Position numbers and translations under genes: made by a program. A stretch of 19,577 nucleotides of DNA from CAZXCK01 sp964639225. GTDB lineage: Bacteria > Chloroflexota > Anaerolineae > Aggregatilineales > Phototrophicaceae. The notes below the pieces were generated by a model. That model made no database searches. It was not told the origin of the DNA and saw nothing but the letters and a program-made list of their open reading frames with translations. Shown here one piece after another: positions 1 to 7,054 of this stretch. The stretch lies in assembly GCA_964639225.1 (NCBI GenBank), contig CAZXCK010000077.1, forward strand, positions 1-19,577, given 5' to 3'. Within the stretch, counting starts at the first letter, position 1, and every line of letters begins with the position of its first letter.

Positions 1-1
1 C

Positions 2-40
2 TGTAGCCCGGTGTTTTAACGCCGGGCGGGACCGGTCCGC
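2..40 (+). repeat. 39-bp palindromic dispersed repeat, copy 1
   Basis: The same 39 bases occur without mismatch at 8411-8449, in the same orientation. The unit has two parts. The first is a hairpin with GCCCGG (6-11) pairing with CCGGGC (22-27), extended inward by further pairs around a T-rich loop. The second is a 10-bp perfect palindrome, GGACCGGTCC (29-38). The unit lies outside any recognised gene, as REP-like elements usually do. Two copies in one window suggest a genome-wide family, which is inference. Confidence 0.85.
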
Positions 41-131
41 ACCTTTACTCCGCTCTAAATTCTTAATCTGCATCAGCGCGCTCATTAGCCGGTGCAGTTC
101 CTCGGCCAGTGTGGCCCACGTCGAAACCGTA

Positions 132-148
132 TTGTGATGGAATCACAA
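132..148. promoter_or_regulatory. 17-bp perfect palindrome, possible operator
   Basis: TTGTGAT and ATCACAA flank a 3-nt centre (GGA). The arms contain TGTGA/TCACA, the half-sites read by CRP-like proteins, but the gap between them is 5 nt instead of the usual 6. It lies 3' of pepF and next to a terminator-like hairpin. No gene starts within reach inside the window, so a role is uncertain. Confidence 0.3.
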
Positions 149-149
149 A

Positions 150-175
150 GCCCCGCGCCGGTCAGCACGCGGAGC
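150..175 (-). terminator. Probable terminator of pepF
   Basis: Read on the minus strand, GCTCCGCG pairs with CGCGGGGC (8 pairs, one G-U) around a 10-nt loop, and the hairpin is followed by TTTGTGATT. It starts 35 bp past the pepF stop. The T-tract is weak, so this is a tentative call. Confidence 0.4.
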
Positions 176-210
176 TTTATGTTTGATGTGCCTTGCCGAT
201 TCTCGGCTGG

Positions 211-2025
211 CTAACGGTCCGCCGTCAGCATTTCCAGGCGGTTGACCATGTCTTCCAGCACGCCGAAGGTCGTCTCGACGGCGTCCGGCTGGGTCATGTC
301 GATACCGGCGTGCTTGAGCGTGTCCAGCGGATACAGCGAACTGCCCGCCTTCAGGGCTTCCAGGTAACGCTCGGCTGCGCCCGGCTCGCCGCCCAGAATT
401 TTGGCGGCGGCGGCGTGCGCCGCGCTGATGCCGGTCGCGTACTGGTACACGTAGAAGTTGCTGTACAGGTGGCTGAACGTCGCCCAGGTGATGCCGATGC
501 GCTCGCGCTCGTAGCTCATCTCGCTGCCGTAGCCCTCAGCGAACAGGTCGGCGCACAGTTCAATGAGGTCGTCGGCGGTCAGGCCCTGGCCGCGCTCGAC
601 GCGCTGGTGGACTTCCAGCTCAAAGCGGGCCAGCGTGGGCATGATGAAGAAATAGCGGTGGAAGTTGTCCATCGCCTCTTCGATCAGGCCGATCTGGAAA
701 GCGGTGTCCGGGTTGGCCTCGCGCAGATAGGCGCGCGTCATGGCCTGATTGAAGTTGGACGCCACCTCGGCCACGAACAGCGTATAACCGGAATACACGC
801 GCGGCTGGGTCTTGCGCGCCAGATAGCTGTGCATGCTGTGGCCCAGCTCGTGGGCCAGTGTGCTCATGGCTCCCAGCGTGTTGTCGTAGCTCATCATGAT
901 GAAGGGATGCGTGTCGTAAGTCCCATACGAGAACGCGCCCTGGCGCTTGCCCACGTTGGGGTAGATATCCACCCAGCGATCTTCCAGGCAGCCCTGGCGC
1001 AGCGCGGCGACGTAATCCTCGCCCAACGGTTTCATGCCTTCGCTGATCCAGTCCACCGACTGCTGGTAGGGCACGTCGGGCAGATCCTGGGCGATGGGCG
1101 CCCAGATGTCATAGGGCTGGATGTCGTCCTGGCCCAGTGCCTGGCGGCGAATTTTCCAGTATTTGTGCCAGGTAGGCAGGAAGCGCTTGTAAGTGTTAAT
1201 CAGGTTATCGTGGACGGCGACCGGGATGTTGTTGTCAAACAGCGACGCTTCCAGGCTGGAGTTATAGCCGCGCACGCGCATGTTGAACACGTCCTGCTTG
1301 ACGCTGGTCAGGTAGGTGCTGGTGATCGTGTTCTTGTACGCCAGATAGGCGTCGGTATAGCTGTTATAGGCGGTGCGCCGTACTTCGCGGTCTGGCTGGC
1401 TCAACAGCGTGTCGAATGTGCTCTGGGCGACTTCGTGCTGGTTGCCGCTGCTGTCGGTCGCCGGGGCGAACTTCATATCGGCGCTGGTAAGCATGGAGTA
1501 GATGTTGTCCACGCCGCCGAAGGGGTCGGCCACCATACCCAACACCTGCTCGACTTCCGCCGAACGGACGTGCTGCTGCTTGCGGAACAGGTCGTCAACG
1601 AACTGGCGATAGACGGCCAGCGCTTCGTTGGCGTCCATCCACTTTTCCAGCGTCTCGCGTCCGATGGCCAGCAGCTCCGGGTTGGTGAAGGCGGCGGCTG
1701 CCATGGTCTGGCCGATCAGACCGCCGGCGCGGTCGTTCATGGCGGTGGCGGCTTTGTCGGTGGCGTCGCAGTTGGTGGACATGGCGGCGTAGAAATAAAT
1801 CCTGTGGGCCAGGCGCAAACCCTTATCCAGCACACGCAGGTAATCGGCCAGCACGTCCGGCCCTTCGGCCAGCCGCCCCTGATACGACTGGATTTCCGGC
1901 AGCATGGCGAGCAGTTCCTCGGTGGCGGCTTCCCAGGCTGCCTGATCGGCGAAAACGCTGGGGGCGTTCCATTTGTACTCGTCGGCGATTTCACTGCGTG
2001 GCTTGACCGCGATATTCGCTGTCAT
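211..2025 (-). CDS. pepF: Oligoendopeptidase F (M3 family zinc metallopeptidase)
   Basis: A cytosolic zinc peptidase of the M3B/PepF family, which trims oligopeptides of roughly 7-17 residues. The 604-aa length is normal for the family. The zinc site is HELGH at about residues 392-396 (two His ligands and the catalytic Glu), with the third ligand expected at Glu420 in FVAEVASNFNQ. The C-terminal YQYATGISAA segment is typical of PepF substrate-binding regions. I place the start at the ATG at 2025. AGGAGT lies about 8 nt upstream, whereas the longer frame back to 2112 would add 29 residues with no family counterpart. The nearest upstream gene, rpsD, ends in its own terminator, so pepF is probably transcribed alone. 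Family assignment is firm; the physiological role (peptide recycling) is inferred. Confidence 0.95.
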   Translation of the reverse strand: MTANIAVKPRSEIADEYKWNAPSVFADQAAWEAATEELLAMLPEIQSYQGRLAEGPDVLADYLRVLDKGLRLAHRIYFYAAMSTNCDATDKAATAMNDRAGGLIGQTMAAAAFTNPELLAIGRETLEKWMDANEALAVYRQFVDDLFRKQQHVRSAEVEQVLGMVADPFGGVDNIYSMLTSADMKFAPATDSSGNQHEVAQSTFDTLLSQPDREVRRTAYNSYTDAYLAYKNTITSTYLTSVKQDVFNMRVRGYNSSLEASLFDNNIPVAVHDNLINTYKRFLPTWHKYWKIRRQALGQDDIQPYDIWAPIAQDLPDVPYQQSVDWISEGMKPLGEDYVAALRQGCLEDRWVDIYPNVGKRQGAFSYGTYDTHPFIMMSYDNTLGAMSTLAHELGHSMHSYLARKTQPRVYSGYTLFVAEVASNFNQAMTRAYLREANPDTAFQIGLIEEAMDNFHRYFFIMPTLARFELEVHQRVERGQGLTADDLIELCADLFAEGYGSEMSYERERIGITWATFSHLYSNFYVYQYATGISAAHAAAAKILGGEPGAAERYLEALKAGSSLYPLDTLKHAGIDMTQPDAVETTFGVLEDMVNRLEMLTADR

Positions 2026-2145
2026 CAGTATCACTCCTGTTGATTGCGTATCCATCGGCGAAATTGTAACACCGGTAGCCAGCCCGGCACAGACCGCCCG
2101 ACCAATCGGCATGCATTCCAGAAGCGGGCACAGCCTGGACTCAAA

Positions 2146-2172
2146 ACGCCCTGCGCATAACGGGCAGGGCGT
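2146..2172 (-). terminator. Terminator of rpsD
   Basis: A perfect 9-bp stem, ACGCCCTGC with GCAGGGCGT, closes a 9-nt loop. On the minus strand the stem runs into TTTTGAG. It sits about 30 bp past the rpsD stop codon and before pepF. Confidence 0.65.
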
Positions 2173-2202
2173 CAGGGGATATTGGTGAAAGCCGCGCGGA
2201 TT

Positions 2203-2829
2203 CTACGTCAGGCGGTTGTAGAACTCAACCACAAGCTGAATATCAACCGGCACGGGAATTTCCTTCTGTTCCGGCAGGCGCAGCAGCGTCGCGCTGACGT
2301 TTTCCGGGTCCACGCTCATATACTGCGGCGCGAGGACGCCCTGTTCCATCAATTCCACGATGTGGACGTTTTTGCGCATCTTCTCGGTGACGGTAATCAC
2401 GTCGCCGGGGTTGGCCTGGTACGAAGGCAGGTCCACCCGCTGGCCGTTGACCAGCACATGGCCATGATTCACCAACTGGCGGGACGCCCAGATGGTGGCG
2501 GCCAGGCCAGAACGGTAAACCAGGTTATCCAGGCGGCGCTCCAGCAGCGTCAGCAGATTAGCGCCGGTACGGCCCGGCATCTTGTCCGCTTTTTTGTAGT
2601 AATTACGGAGCTGGCGCTCGCGCACGTTGTAGATGAACGCGAGTTTCTGCTTCTCGTCTAGCTGCAAACCGTAGTCGCTGCGACGGCCAGAGCGGAACTG
2701 CTTCTCTTTGCCATGATCGCCAGGCGGAAACGGACGTTTTTCGACGATACGCTGGTACTTCGGGCGCGGCGCGAGCACCTCGCCGAAGCGGCGCTGAACT
2801 TTTGCTTTAGGACCGTGATATGAAGCCAT
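2203..2829 (-). CDS. rpsD: 30S ribosomal protein S4
   Basis: A primary 16S rRNA-binding protein that nucleates 30S assembly. The 208-aa length is typical. The N-terminus (MASYHGPKAKVQRRFGE) matches bacterial S4. The S4 RNA-binding fold spans about residues 98-160, including RLDNLVYRSGLA and the VNGQRVDLPSY strand. There are no cysteines, so this is the zinc-free form. In many bacteria rpsD lies in the alpha operon with rpsK, rpsM and rpoA. Here it stands alone between rsmI and pepF, with its own candidate promoter, structured leader and terminator. S4 autoregulates by binding its own leader in several bacteria, so the hairpins upstream may serve that purpose. A GAGGG motif lies about 11 nt before the ATG, a little far for a Shine-Dalgarno site. 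Confidence 0.97.
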   Translation of the reverse strand: MASYHGPKAKVQRRFGEVLAPRPKYQRIVEKRPFPPGDHGKEKQFRSGRRSDYGLQLDEKQKLAFIYNVRERQLRNYYKKADKMPGRTGANLLTLLERRLDNLVYRSGLAATIWASRQLVNHGHVLVNGQRVDLPSYQANPGDVITVTEKMRKNVHIVELMEQGVLAPQYMSVDPENVSATLLRLPEQKEIPVPVDIQLVVEFYNRLT

Positions 2830-2870
2830 TAATGCGACAACCCTCTATCTGTCTCGAACTGAGCCACGCG

Positions 2871-2948
2871 CCAGCCCATGCTGGGACGGTAATGCCTGTT
2901 CATTACGGAATAGCGTCTTATTCTACTCGCTTTGTGCGGGATTTCCAG
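2871..2948 (-). promoter_or_regulatory. Candidate rpsD promoter and hairpin leader
   Basis: On the minus strand TAGAAT (2920-2925) is a plausible -10, with a weak CTGGAA 17 nt upstream (2943-2948). The predicted transcript would then form two hairpins before the start codon. One is GTAATG/CATTAC with a 6-nt loop (2889-2906). The other is CCAGC/GCTGG with a 4-nt loop (2871-2884). The hairpins are seen directly; the promoter is weak and a regulatory role is inferred. Confidence 0.35.
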
Positions 2949-2962
2949 GGCTATTTTCGCAC

Positions 2963-3781
2963 TTATTCCTGCCCCAGCGCATAGACATCGCGCTTGCGCC
3001 AGCCACTGAGCGCTGCCACCGCCTTCGCCGCCTGCGACAGCGACTCGCCAGCCGCCAGCCGTTCGGCCAGTGCCGCTCGCACGCGCTCGATGTCCCACAG
3101 TTCATCGCCATCTTCCGCAGCCCCGCCGATCACCAGCGTAATCTCGCCGCGCGGCGGGTTCTCCTGATAATGCGCCAGCACCTCACCGGCGCTGCCCCGG
3201 CGAAATTCCTCATACACCTTGCTGATCTCACGCGCTACGCACACCGGGCGCTCGCCCAGCACCTCGCGCACCGCCTGGAGCGTATCCAGCAGCCGGTTGG
3301 GACTCTCGTAAGCGATGAGTGTGCGCGTTTCTGCTGCCAGCGCCCCCAGCAGATCGCGCCGCGCTTTGTCTTTGCGTGGCAGAAAACCGACATATACGAA
3401 ACTGTCGCCCGGCAAACCAGAGCCGACCAGCGCCGTGATAATCGCGCTGGGGCCGGGCAGCGGCTCCACACGGATACCGTGCCCGATGGCAGCCTGGATC
3501 AGCTCGTAACCAGGGTCGCTGATGCCGGGCGTCCCCGCGTCGGAGATGAGCGCCACATCGCCGCTGGCCAGGGCGTCCAGCACGGCGTCCAGTCGGGTGA
3601 GCTTGTTATGCTCGTGATAGCTGATGAGCGGCGTGTCGATGTCGAAATGGCGCAGCAGCACGCGGCTGGTGCGCGTGTCCTCAGCGGCGATCAGCGCCAC
3701 CGAGCGCAGCACGCGAAGCGCGCGTAGCGTGATATCTTCCAGGTTGCCGAGCGGCGTCGGCACGACATACAGCGTTCCCAC
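2963..3781 (-). CDS. rsmI: 16S rRNA (cytidine-1402 2'-O)-methyltransferase RsmI
   Basis: Methylates the ribose of C1402 in the ribosomal P-site region, using S-adenosylmethionine. The sequence carries family hallmarks in order: GTLYVVPTPLGNLEDIT near the start, LIAAEDTRTSRVLL, ISYHEHN, LISDAGTPGISDPGY (the SAM-binding GTP loop) and PLPGPSAIITAL. The call rests on this tetrapyrrole methylase-type fold and the RsmI-specific EDTRTS motif. I prefer the GTG start at 3781 (272 aa), which has AAAGG about 6 nt upstream. The frame is open back to a TTG at 3844 (293 aa), but that codon has no Shine-Dalgarno site. The gene precedes rpsD by about 130 bp, so two ribosome-related genes are adjacent, though rpsD seems to have its own promoter. 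Confidence 0.92.
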   Translation of the reverse strand: MGTLYVVPTPLGNLEDITLRALRVLRSVALIAAEDTRTSRVLLRHFDIDTPLISYHEHNKLTRLDAVLDALASGDVALISDAGTPGISDPGYELIQAAIGHGIRVEPLPGPSAIITALVGSGLPGDSFVYVGFLPRKDKARRDLLGALAAETRTLIAYESPNRLLDTLQAVREVLGERPVCVAREISKVYEEFRRGSAGEVLAHYQENPPRGEITLVIGGAAEDGDELWDIERVRAALAERLAAGESLSQAAKAVAALSGWRKRDVYALGQE

Positions 3782-3869
3782 AGGCTGCCTTTCCGGGCGA
3801 TCATATGCCAATCGTTGGGTGAAACCATATTTTGCAGATGGCAATCTATGGTATCATCTGAGCCTGAAA

Positions 3870-3898
3870 TTGTACCCGGATTGATGGGGTGTTATCAA
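3870..3898 (+). promoter_or_regulatory. Candidate promoter of the L,D-transpeptidase gene
   Basis: TTGTAC (3870-3875), a 17-nt spacer and TATCAA (3893-3898) lie about 37 bp before the ATG, in the divergent gap with rsmI. The spacing is ideal and the hexamers are fair. Confidence 0.4.
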
Positions 3899-3934
3899 AG
3901 TTCGATCGTGTAAGTTTGCAGGATAAAGTCATCG

Positions 3935-5062
3935 ATGAACAAACTTCTGTCTGTACAGCTAAAAAACAGATCGATGTTCGCTGTAGCGGCGCTGATACTG
4001 GCGCTGGTCTTAGGTCTGGCGCTGGTGGCGGCTCCGGCCCACGCAATCTATGATGTTTCGGTGTGTGAAGACACCGACCCCTTCGGCGAGATCAGCGACG
4101 AGTGCCTGCGCGTGATGGAGTCGTTCCCCGAACCCAGTGTGCTGCCGATCCAGCACGACGGCCTCACACTCGGTAGCTACAGTTTCTGGAAGGTTGAAGA
4201 CGCCCAGCCACCAATTTTCGACGCGCCCAACGGCAACGTGATCCGCAACATGCCCCCAGGCTTTAACTATGTGCGTGTGACCGATACCTCGGTCGATGGC
4301 TGGGTTGGCACGGCCTCCGGGGAGTGGCTGCGCGCCGCCGACGTGACCTACAACGAGGCGTCGTACTTCCGAGGCGTGCGCATTCTGGACGGGCTGGAGA
4401 ACCAGTTTGCCTGGGTGCTGTCGACGGGGGCCATGTACACCTCGGCTTATCCTGGCGGCGCTCAGGATGTCGATAACGGTCGCCTGCTGCGGCGCTACGA
4501 CCTGATCAACATCTTCGCCGAAGCCTACGATGACGACGGCTGGCGCTGGTACATGATCGGCCCTAACCAGTGGATCGAGCAGCGGTTGGTCGCTAAAGCC
4601 TTCCGCATCGAGCGCCCCGAAGGCGTCACCGGGCGCTGGGTGGCGATTGACCTCTACGAGCAGACCGTCACGCTCTACGAAGAGGATACGCCCGTGTTCG
4701 CCACGCTGACCTCGACCGGCGTCCCTGGCTGGGATACGCGCGAGGGCGTGTTTGAAATCTGGGCACGCCTGGACCGCGATGGCATGTCCGGCGCCACCGG
4801 CGCGCCCACCGGCTGGGACCTGCAAAGCGTGCCCTGGGTCATGTATTTTGACGGTGACATCAGCCTGCATGGCACCTACTGGCACGACTTCTTCGGCTAT
4901 CGTCACAGCCGGGGCTGCGTCAACCTGAGCATCAGCGACGCGCATTACGTCTATCGCTGGCTTAACGACACCGATCAGGTGAACGAGGACGGCGACCTGC
5001 TCAATTACGTCTACGTCCACTCTTCCGGCGAGTACCGCACCAGCGGCGCGGCCACCAAGTAA
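3935..5062 (+). CDS. Secreted L,D-transpeptidase (YkuD domain)
   Basis: Predicted to form 3-3 peptidoglycan crosslinks, or to anchor proteins to peptidoglycan, outside the membrane. The 375-aa product has a basic start, a hydrophobic stretch (about residues 15-33) and an APAHA cleavage-like site near residue 37, so export by Sec is likely. The middle (about 75-210) has two repeated segments that resemble SH3-like wall-binding modules, each with a 'W.....W' pattern; this is an inference. The YkuD catalytic domain fills the last 150 residues: His312 in SLHGTYWH, then HSRGCVNLS with His324 and the nucleophile Cys328. AGGA lies 11 nt before the start codon, a weak site. The gene is divergent from rsmI and converges on the ferredoxin gene across a shared terminator. 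Confidence 0.92.
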   Translation: MNKLLSVQLKNRSMFAVAALILALVLGLALVAAPAHAIYDVSVCEDTDPFGEISDECLRVMESFPEPSVLPIQHDGLTLGSYSFWKVEDAQPPIFDAPNGNVIRNMPPGFNYVRVTDTSVDGWVGTASGEWLRAADVTYNEASYFRGVRILDGLENQFAWVLSTGAMYTSAYPGGAQDVDNGRLLRRYDLINIFAEAYDDDGWRWYMIGPNQWIEQRLVAKAFRIERPEGVTGRWVAIDLYEQTVTLYEEDTPVFATLTSTGVPGWDTREGVFEIWARLDRDGMSGATGAPTGWDLQSVPWVMYFDGDISLHGTYWHDFFGYRHSRGCVNLSISDAHYVYRWLNDTDQVNEDGDLLNYVYVHSSGEYRTSGAATK

Positions 5063-5089
5063 CTGCTGCCGCCCTTCGCATAGCCAAAT

Positions 5090-5121
5090 AAAAATCCCCG
5101 GCGTGTGTGCCGGGGATTTTT
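5090..5121. terminator. Bidirectional terminator between the L,D-transpeptidase and ferredoxin genes
   Basis: A perfect 13-bp stem (AAAAATCCCCGGC with GCCGGGGATTTTT) closes a 6-nt loop. The arms give a T5 tract on either strand, so it can stop transcription from both converging genes. Confidence 0.92.
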
Positions 5122-5142
5122 GCTGTCGAGCTGTCGTCCGGT

Positions 5143-5493
5143 CTAGCCGAGGGCGTCGTAGCCGGGGCCGTCCTGGAAGAAGTCGTAGTTGGGCTGAATA
5201 TCAACGGTCAGGTCAACCACATCACCCTCTTCGTGGGTGACAAGTTCTTTGCTTTCCCAGTCCAGCCGCTGCTGACCGGCAGCCATGGCGTAGTCCGCCG
5301 GAACCTCTTCCTCGATGAAGATGGCTTCAAACGGGCATTCCGGGATGCAGGCACCGCAGTCGATGCAGGTGTCCGGGTCAATGAAGTACCAGGGCCACTC
5401 GGCTTCTGGCTGGCCGGGCACGATGCATTCCACCGGGCACACTTCCACGCAGGCACCGTCACGCAGGCACAGGCTTGTGATGATATGGGTCAT
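5143..5493 (-). CDS. Ferredoxin with two iron-sulfur clusters, 7Fe (3Fe-4S/4Fe-4S) type
   Basis: A small soluble electron carrier of 116 aa. Cysteines fall at 9, 15, 19, 23, 43, 46, 49 and 53. The second set, CIDCGACIPECP, is a standard 4Fe-4S motif. The first set lacks the middle cysteines of CxxCxxC and instead follows the order of 7Fe ferredoxins. By analogy with Azotobacter FdI, C9, C15 and C53 would hold a 3Fe-4S cluster, C19, C43, C46 and C49 a 4Fe-4S cluster, and C23 would be free. The C9-C15 gap is two residues shorter than in FdI. The acidic C-terminal half (about 60-116) is longer than in minimal ferredoxins. AAGAGGA lies about 7 nt before the ATG. The gene seems monocistronic, and its redox partner is not in the window. 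Confidence 0.93.
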   Translation of the reverse strand: MTHIITSLCLRDGACVEVCPVECIVPGQPEAEWPWYFIDPDTCIDCGACIPECPFEAIFIEEEVPADYAMAAGQQRLDWESKELVTHEEGDVVDLTVDIQPNYDFFQDGPGYDALG

Positions 5494-5557
5494 GATGAAC
5501 TCCTCTTGGAAATTTCGGTCTGGCTGTTGATCTCAGCGACTTGACATACGACTTGCT

Positions 5558-5569
5558 GAATTGCAATTC
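5558..5569. promoter_or_regulatory. 12-bp perfect palindrome upstream of the ferredoxin gene
   Basis: GAATTGCAATTC reads the same on both strands. It lies 65 bp upstream of the ferredoxin start, in AT-rich sequence unlike the surrounding genes. A repressor or activator site is possible. I could not find a convincing promoter to place it against. Confidence 0.3.
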
Positions 5570-5694
5570 GTTACTGTGCCTTGAGCGTAACCTGTTTTCC
5601 GGGGAGTGTCTGGAACTTTTGTTGGATTTGAAAATGAATTTTCTCAAAAGAACATTAGGAATTTAGAAGCTGCATGCTCTGTTTTATACCCTGG

Positions 5695-6495
5695 TTAAAT
5701 TTCGCGCGGGCGCGGGCATTCCGGCTGGGCAGCGCTGGCGGGCATGGTGTTGGTCTCCGCCAGATACTCCAGCCCGGCGCGGTCGGCGATGAACACCTGC
5801 CGGCCCTTTTTACGCAGCAGCCCGGCGTTGAGCAGGCTGCGCAGCGCGCGTCCCACCACCTCGCGCGTCGTCCCCAGGATGGCGGCGATCTCTTCCTGCG
5901 TGAGCTTGGTCGGCGTCTCGGCGATCTGGTCGGCGTAGGTCGTCTCGTGCAGGAACAGCTTCGCCAGCCGCGACGGAATCGAACGGAAGGTCATATCTTC
6001 CAGCCGTTCGATGTACTCCCGGTTGAGGTGGGCGAGCTGCTGCACGTAGTTTTCCAGCAGAGCGCGCTCGTTGGCCAGCATACCGATAAGGCAGCGGTGG
6101 CTGAGGACCATCACCTCGGCGTTGGTCACGGCGACCGCGTTGTAGGGGTTGGGGCCGCCGTCCACAGCGGCCACTTCGTTAAACGTCGATACCGGGCGCA
6201 GCAGGCTCAGCGTGTGCAGGCGACCTTCCGCGTTCATACGATAAATACGCACCATGCCATCCAGCACCACATGCAGCCCGGCGCAGCTCTCCCCTTCGCT
6301 GAAGATGGTCGAGCCAGCCTGGAACGAGCGCTGGTGCGCGGCCCGCTGGATGCTCTCCAGCCGCGCCGCGTCGATGTTGGCAAAATGTGGAATCAGTTTC
6401 CAGTCTACGTTCATGGAAGCTACCGATAAATCGTCCATCTCATACAGTATGACAGTCGGCGACGCCGCTGAATGTGACTTACGTTCCGTTTTCAT
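5695..6495 (-). CDS. Crp/Fnr-family transcriptional regulator
   Basis: A DNA-binding regulator with an N-terminal cyclic-nucleotide-binding-type domain (about residues 36-150), a long dimerisation helix (about 145-170) and a C-terminal winged helix (about 170-245). The HTH is LTQEEIAAILGTTREVVGRALRSL. Its recognition helix keeps the R-E-x-x-x-R spacing of E. coli CRP, which reads TGTGA half-sites. The effector pocket is not CRP-like: where CRP has GELGLFE...RSA this protein has FNEVAAVDGGPNPYNAVA, so cAMP binding is doubtful. The N-terminal cysteines of FNR are absent. The start is uncertain: ATG at 6495 (266 aa), 6438 or 6414 (239 aa, a natural start for the domain), none with a strong Shine-Dalgarno site. 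It follows the 149-aa membrane protein gene by 33 bp with no terminator between, so they are probably co-transcribed. Confidence 0.9.
   Translation of the reverse strand: MKTERKSHSAASPTVILYEMDDLSVASMNVDWKLIPHFANIDAARLESIQRAAHQRSFQAGSTIFSEGESCAGLHVVLDGMVRIYRMNAEGRLHTLSLLRPVSTFNEVAAVDGGPNPYNAVAVTNAEVMVLSHRCLIGMLANERALLENYVQQLAHLNREYIERLEDMTFRSIPSRLAKLFLHETTYADQIAETPTKLTQEEIAAILGTTREVVGRALRSLLNAGLLRKKGRQVFIADRAGLEYLAETNTMPASAAQPECPRPREI
6440..6452. promoter_or_regulatory. 13-bp palindrome at the 5' end of the Crp/Fnr gene
   Basis: TCATAC and GTATGA flank a single central A. It lies inside the longest reading of the regulator gene, but 26-38 bp upstream of the shorter 6414 start. If that start is used, it sits where an autoregulatory operator would be expected. 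Confidence 0.3.
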
Positions 6496-6528
6496 CTGGT
6501 TCTATAGCTGCCGTGCTGCGAGTCCCGC

Positions 6529-6978
6529 TCAGATGAACAGGCCCAGCACCACCATCAGCGTAACCATGAACACGGTCAGAATCAGCATGTTGCGAATATC
6601 GTTGAGCACATAGCCATAATCGGCGCGCAGTTCTTCTTCGGTGACCTCTTTGGTCGGGTTAATCAGCAGTTGGCGAATCGTGTCGTGATCGAGTTCTTCT
6701 TTGTTCTTGCGCTGGCTGTAAGTCAGGCTGGGTGTGCGGGCGGCACGCCGGCGCGCGCCACGATCTTCACGGCGCGGGACTTGCCGCGATATCGGGGCCG
6801 CCGCTGCGGCTGGCTCCGGCTCTGGTTCTGGCTCCGGGGCGACCGGCGCTTCGACTTCCGCTTCCTGTTCCTGCTGCGCTAACTCATCGACATCCACGCC
6901 CTCGGCCTGCAGGCGGGCGCGTTCCAGCGATGCTTTGGGTAGGTTGGGCTTGCGATTACGGTTCTTACGTTTGGACAT
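6529..6978 (-). CDS. Small single-span membrane protein, function unknown
   Basis: A 149-aa protein I cannot name. It starts with a very basic segment (MSKRKNRNRKPNLPK), then an acidic low-complexity stretch with a run of Glu-Pro dipeptides and alanines (about residues 36-62), a second basic patch (about 66-92), a helical segment INPTKEVTEEELRADYGYVLNDIRN (about 106-130), and a C-terminal hydrophobic helix (about 129-149). This looks like a tail-anchored or late-signal-anchor protein with its bulk in the cytoplasm. Similar basic-acidic-TM proteins are common hypotheticals in Chloroflexota, which is recollection rather than a search result. It lies 65 bp downstream of the sortase gene and has its own candidate promoter. 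No strong Shine-Dalgarno site is evident. Confidence 0.8.
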   Translation of the reverse strand: MSKRKNRNRKPNLPKASLERARLQAEGVDVDELAQQEQEAEVEAPVAPEPEPEPEPAAAAAPISRQVPRREDRGARRRAARTPSLTYSQRKNKEELDHDTIRQLLINPTKEVTEEELRADYGYVLNDIRNMLILTVFMVTLMVVLGLFI

Positions 6979-7025
6979 GCCTGATCTTATCTCCAGTCCG
7001 GCACTATCGGCGAAAAGCCGCTCTT

Positions 7026-7054
7026 ATCATAATGCGATTGCCGCTAAACGTCTA
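7026..7054 (-). promoter_or_regulatory. Candidate promoter of the 149-aa membrane protein gene
   Basis: On the minus strand TAGACG (7049-7054), a 17-nt spacer and TATGAT (7026-7031) match consensus at 4/6 and 5/6. The -35 overlaps the last codons of the sortase gene. Transcription would start near 7019, about 40 nt before the ATG. Confidence 0.45.

Noticed and set aside
193..2043. 616-codon open frame on the plus strand opposite pepF
   Set aside because: It is the antisense of a gene with a clear HExxH metalloprotease. High GC removes stop codons from this frame; the product has no recognisable motif.
5627..5648. TTTGAAAATGAATTTTCTCAAA as an FNR-type site
   Set aside because: The TTGA and TCAA halves are 12 nt apart, not the 6 nt expected for an FNR box, and the palindrome is imperfect.
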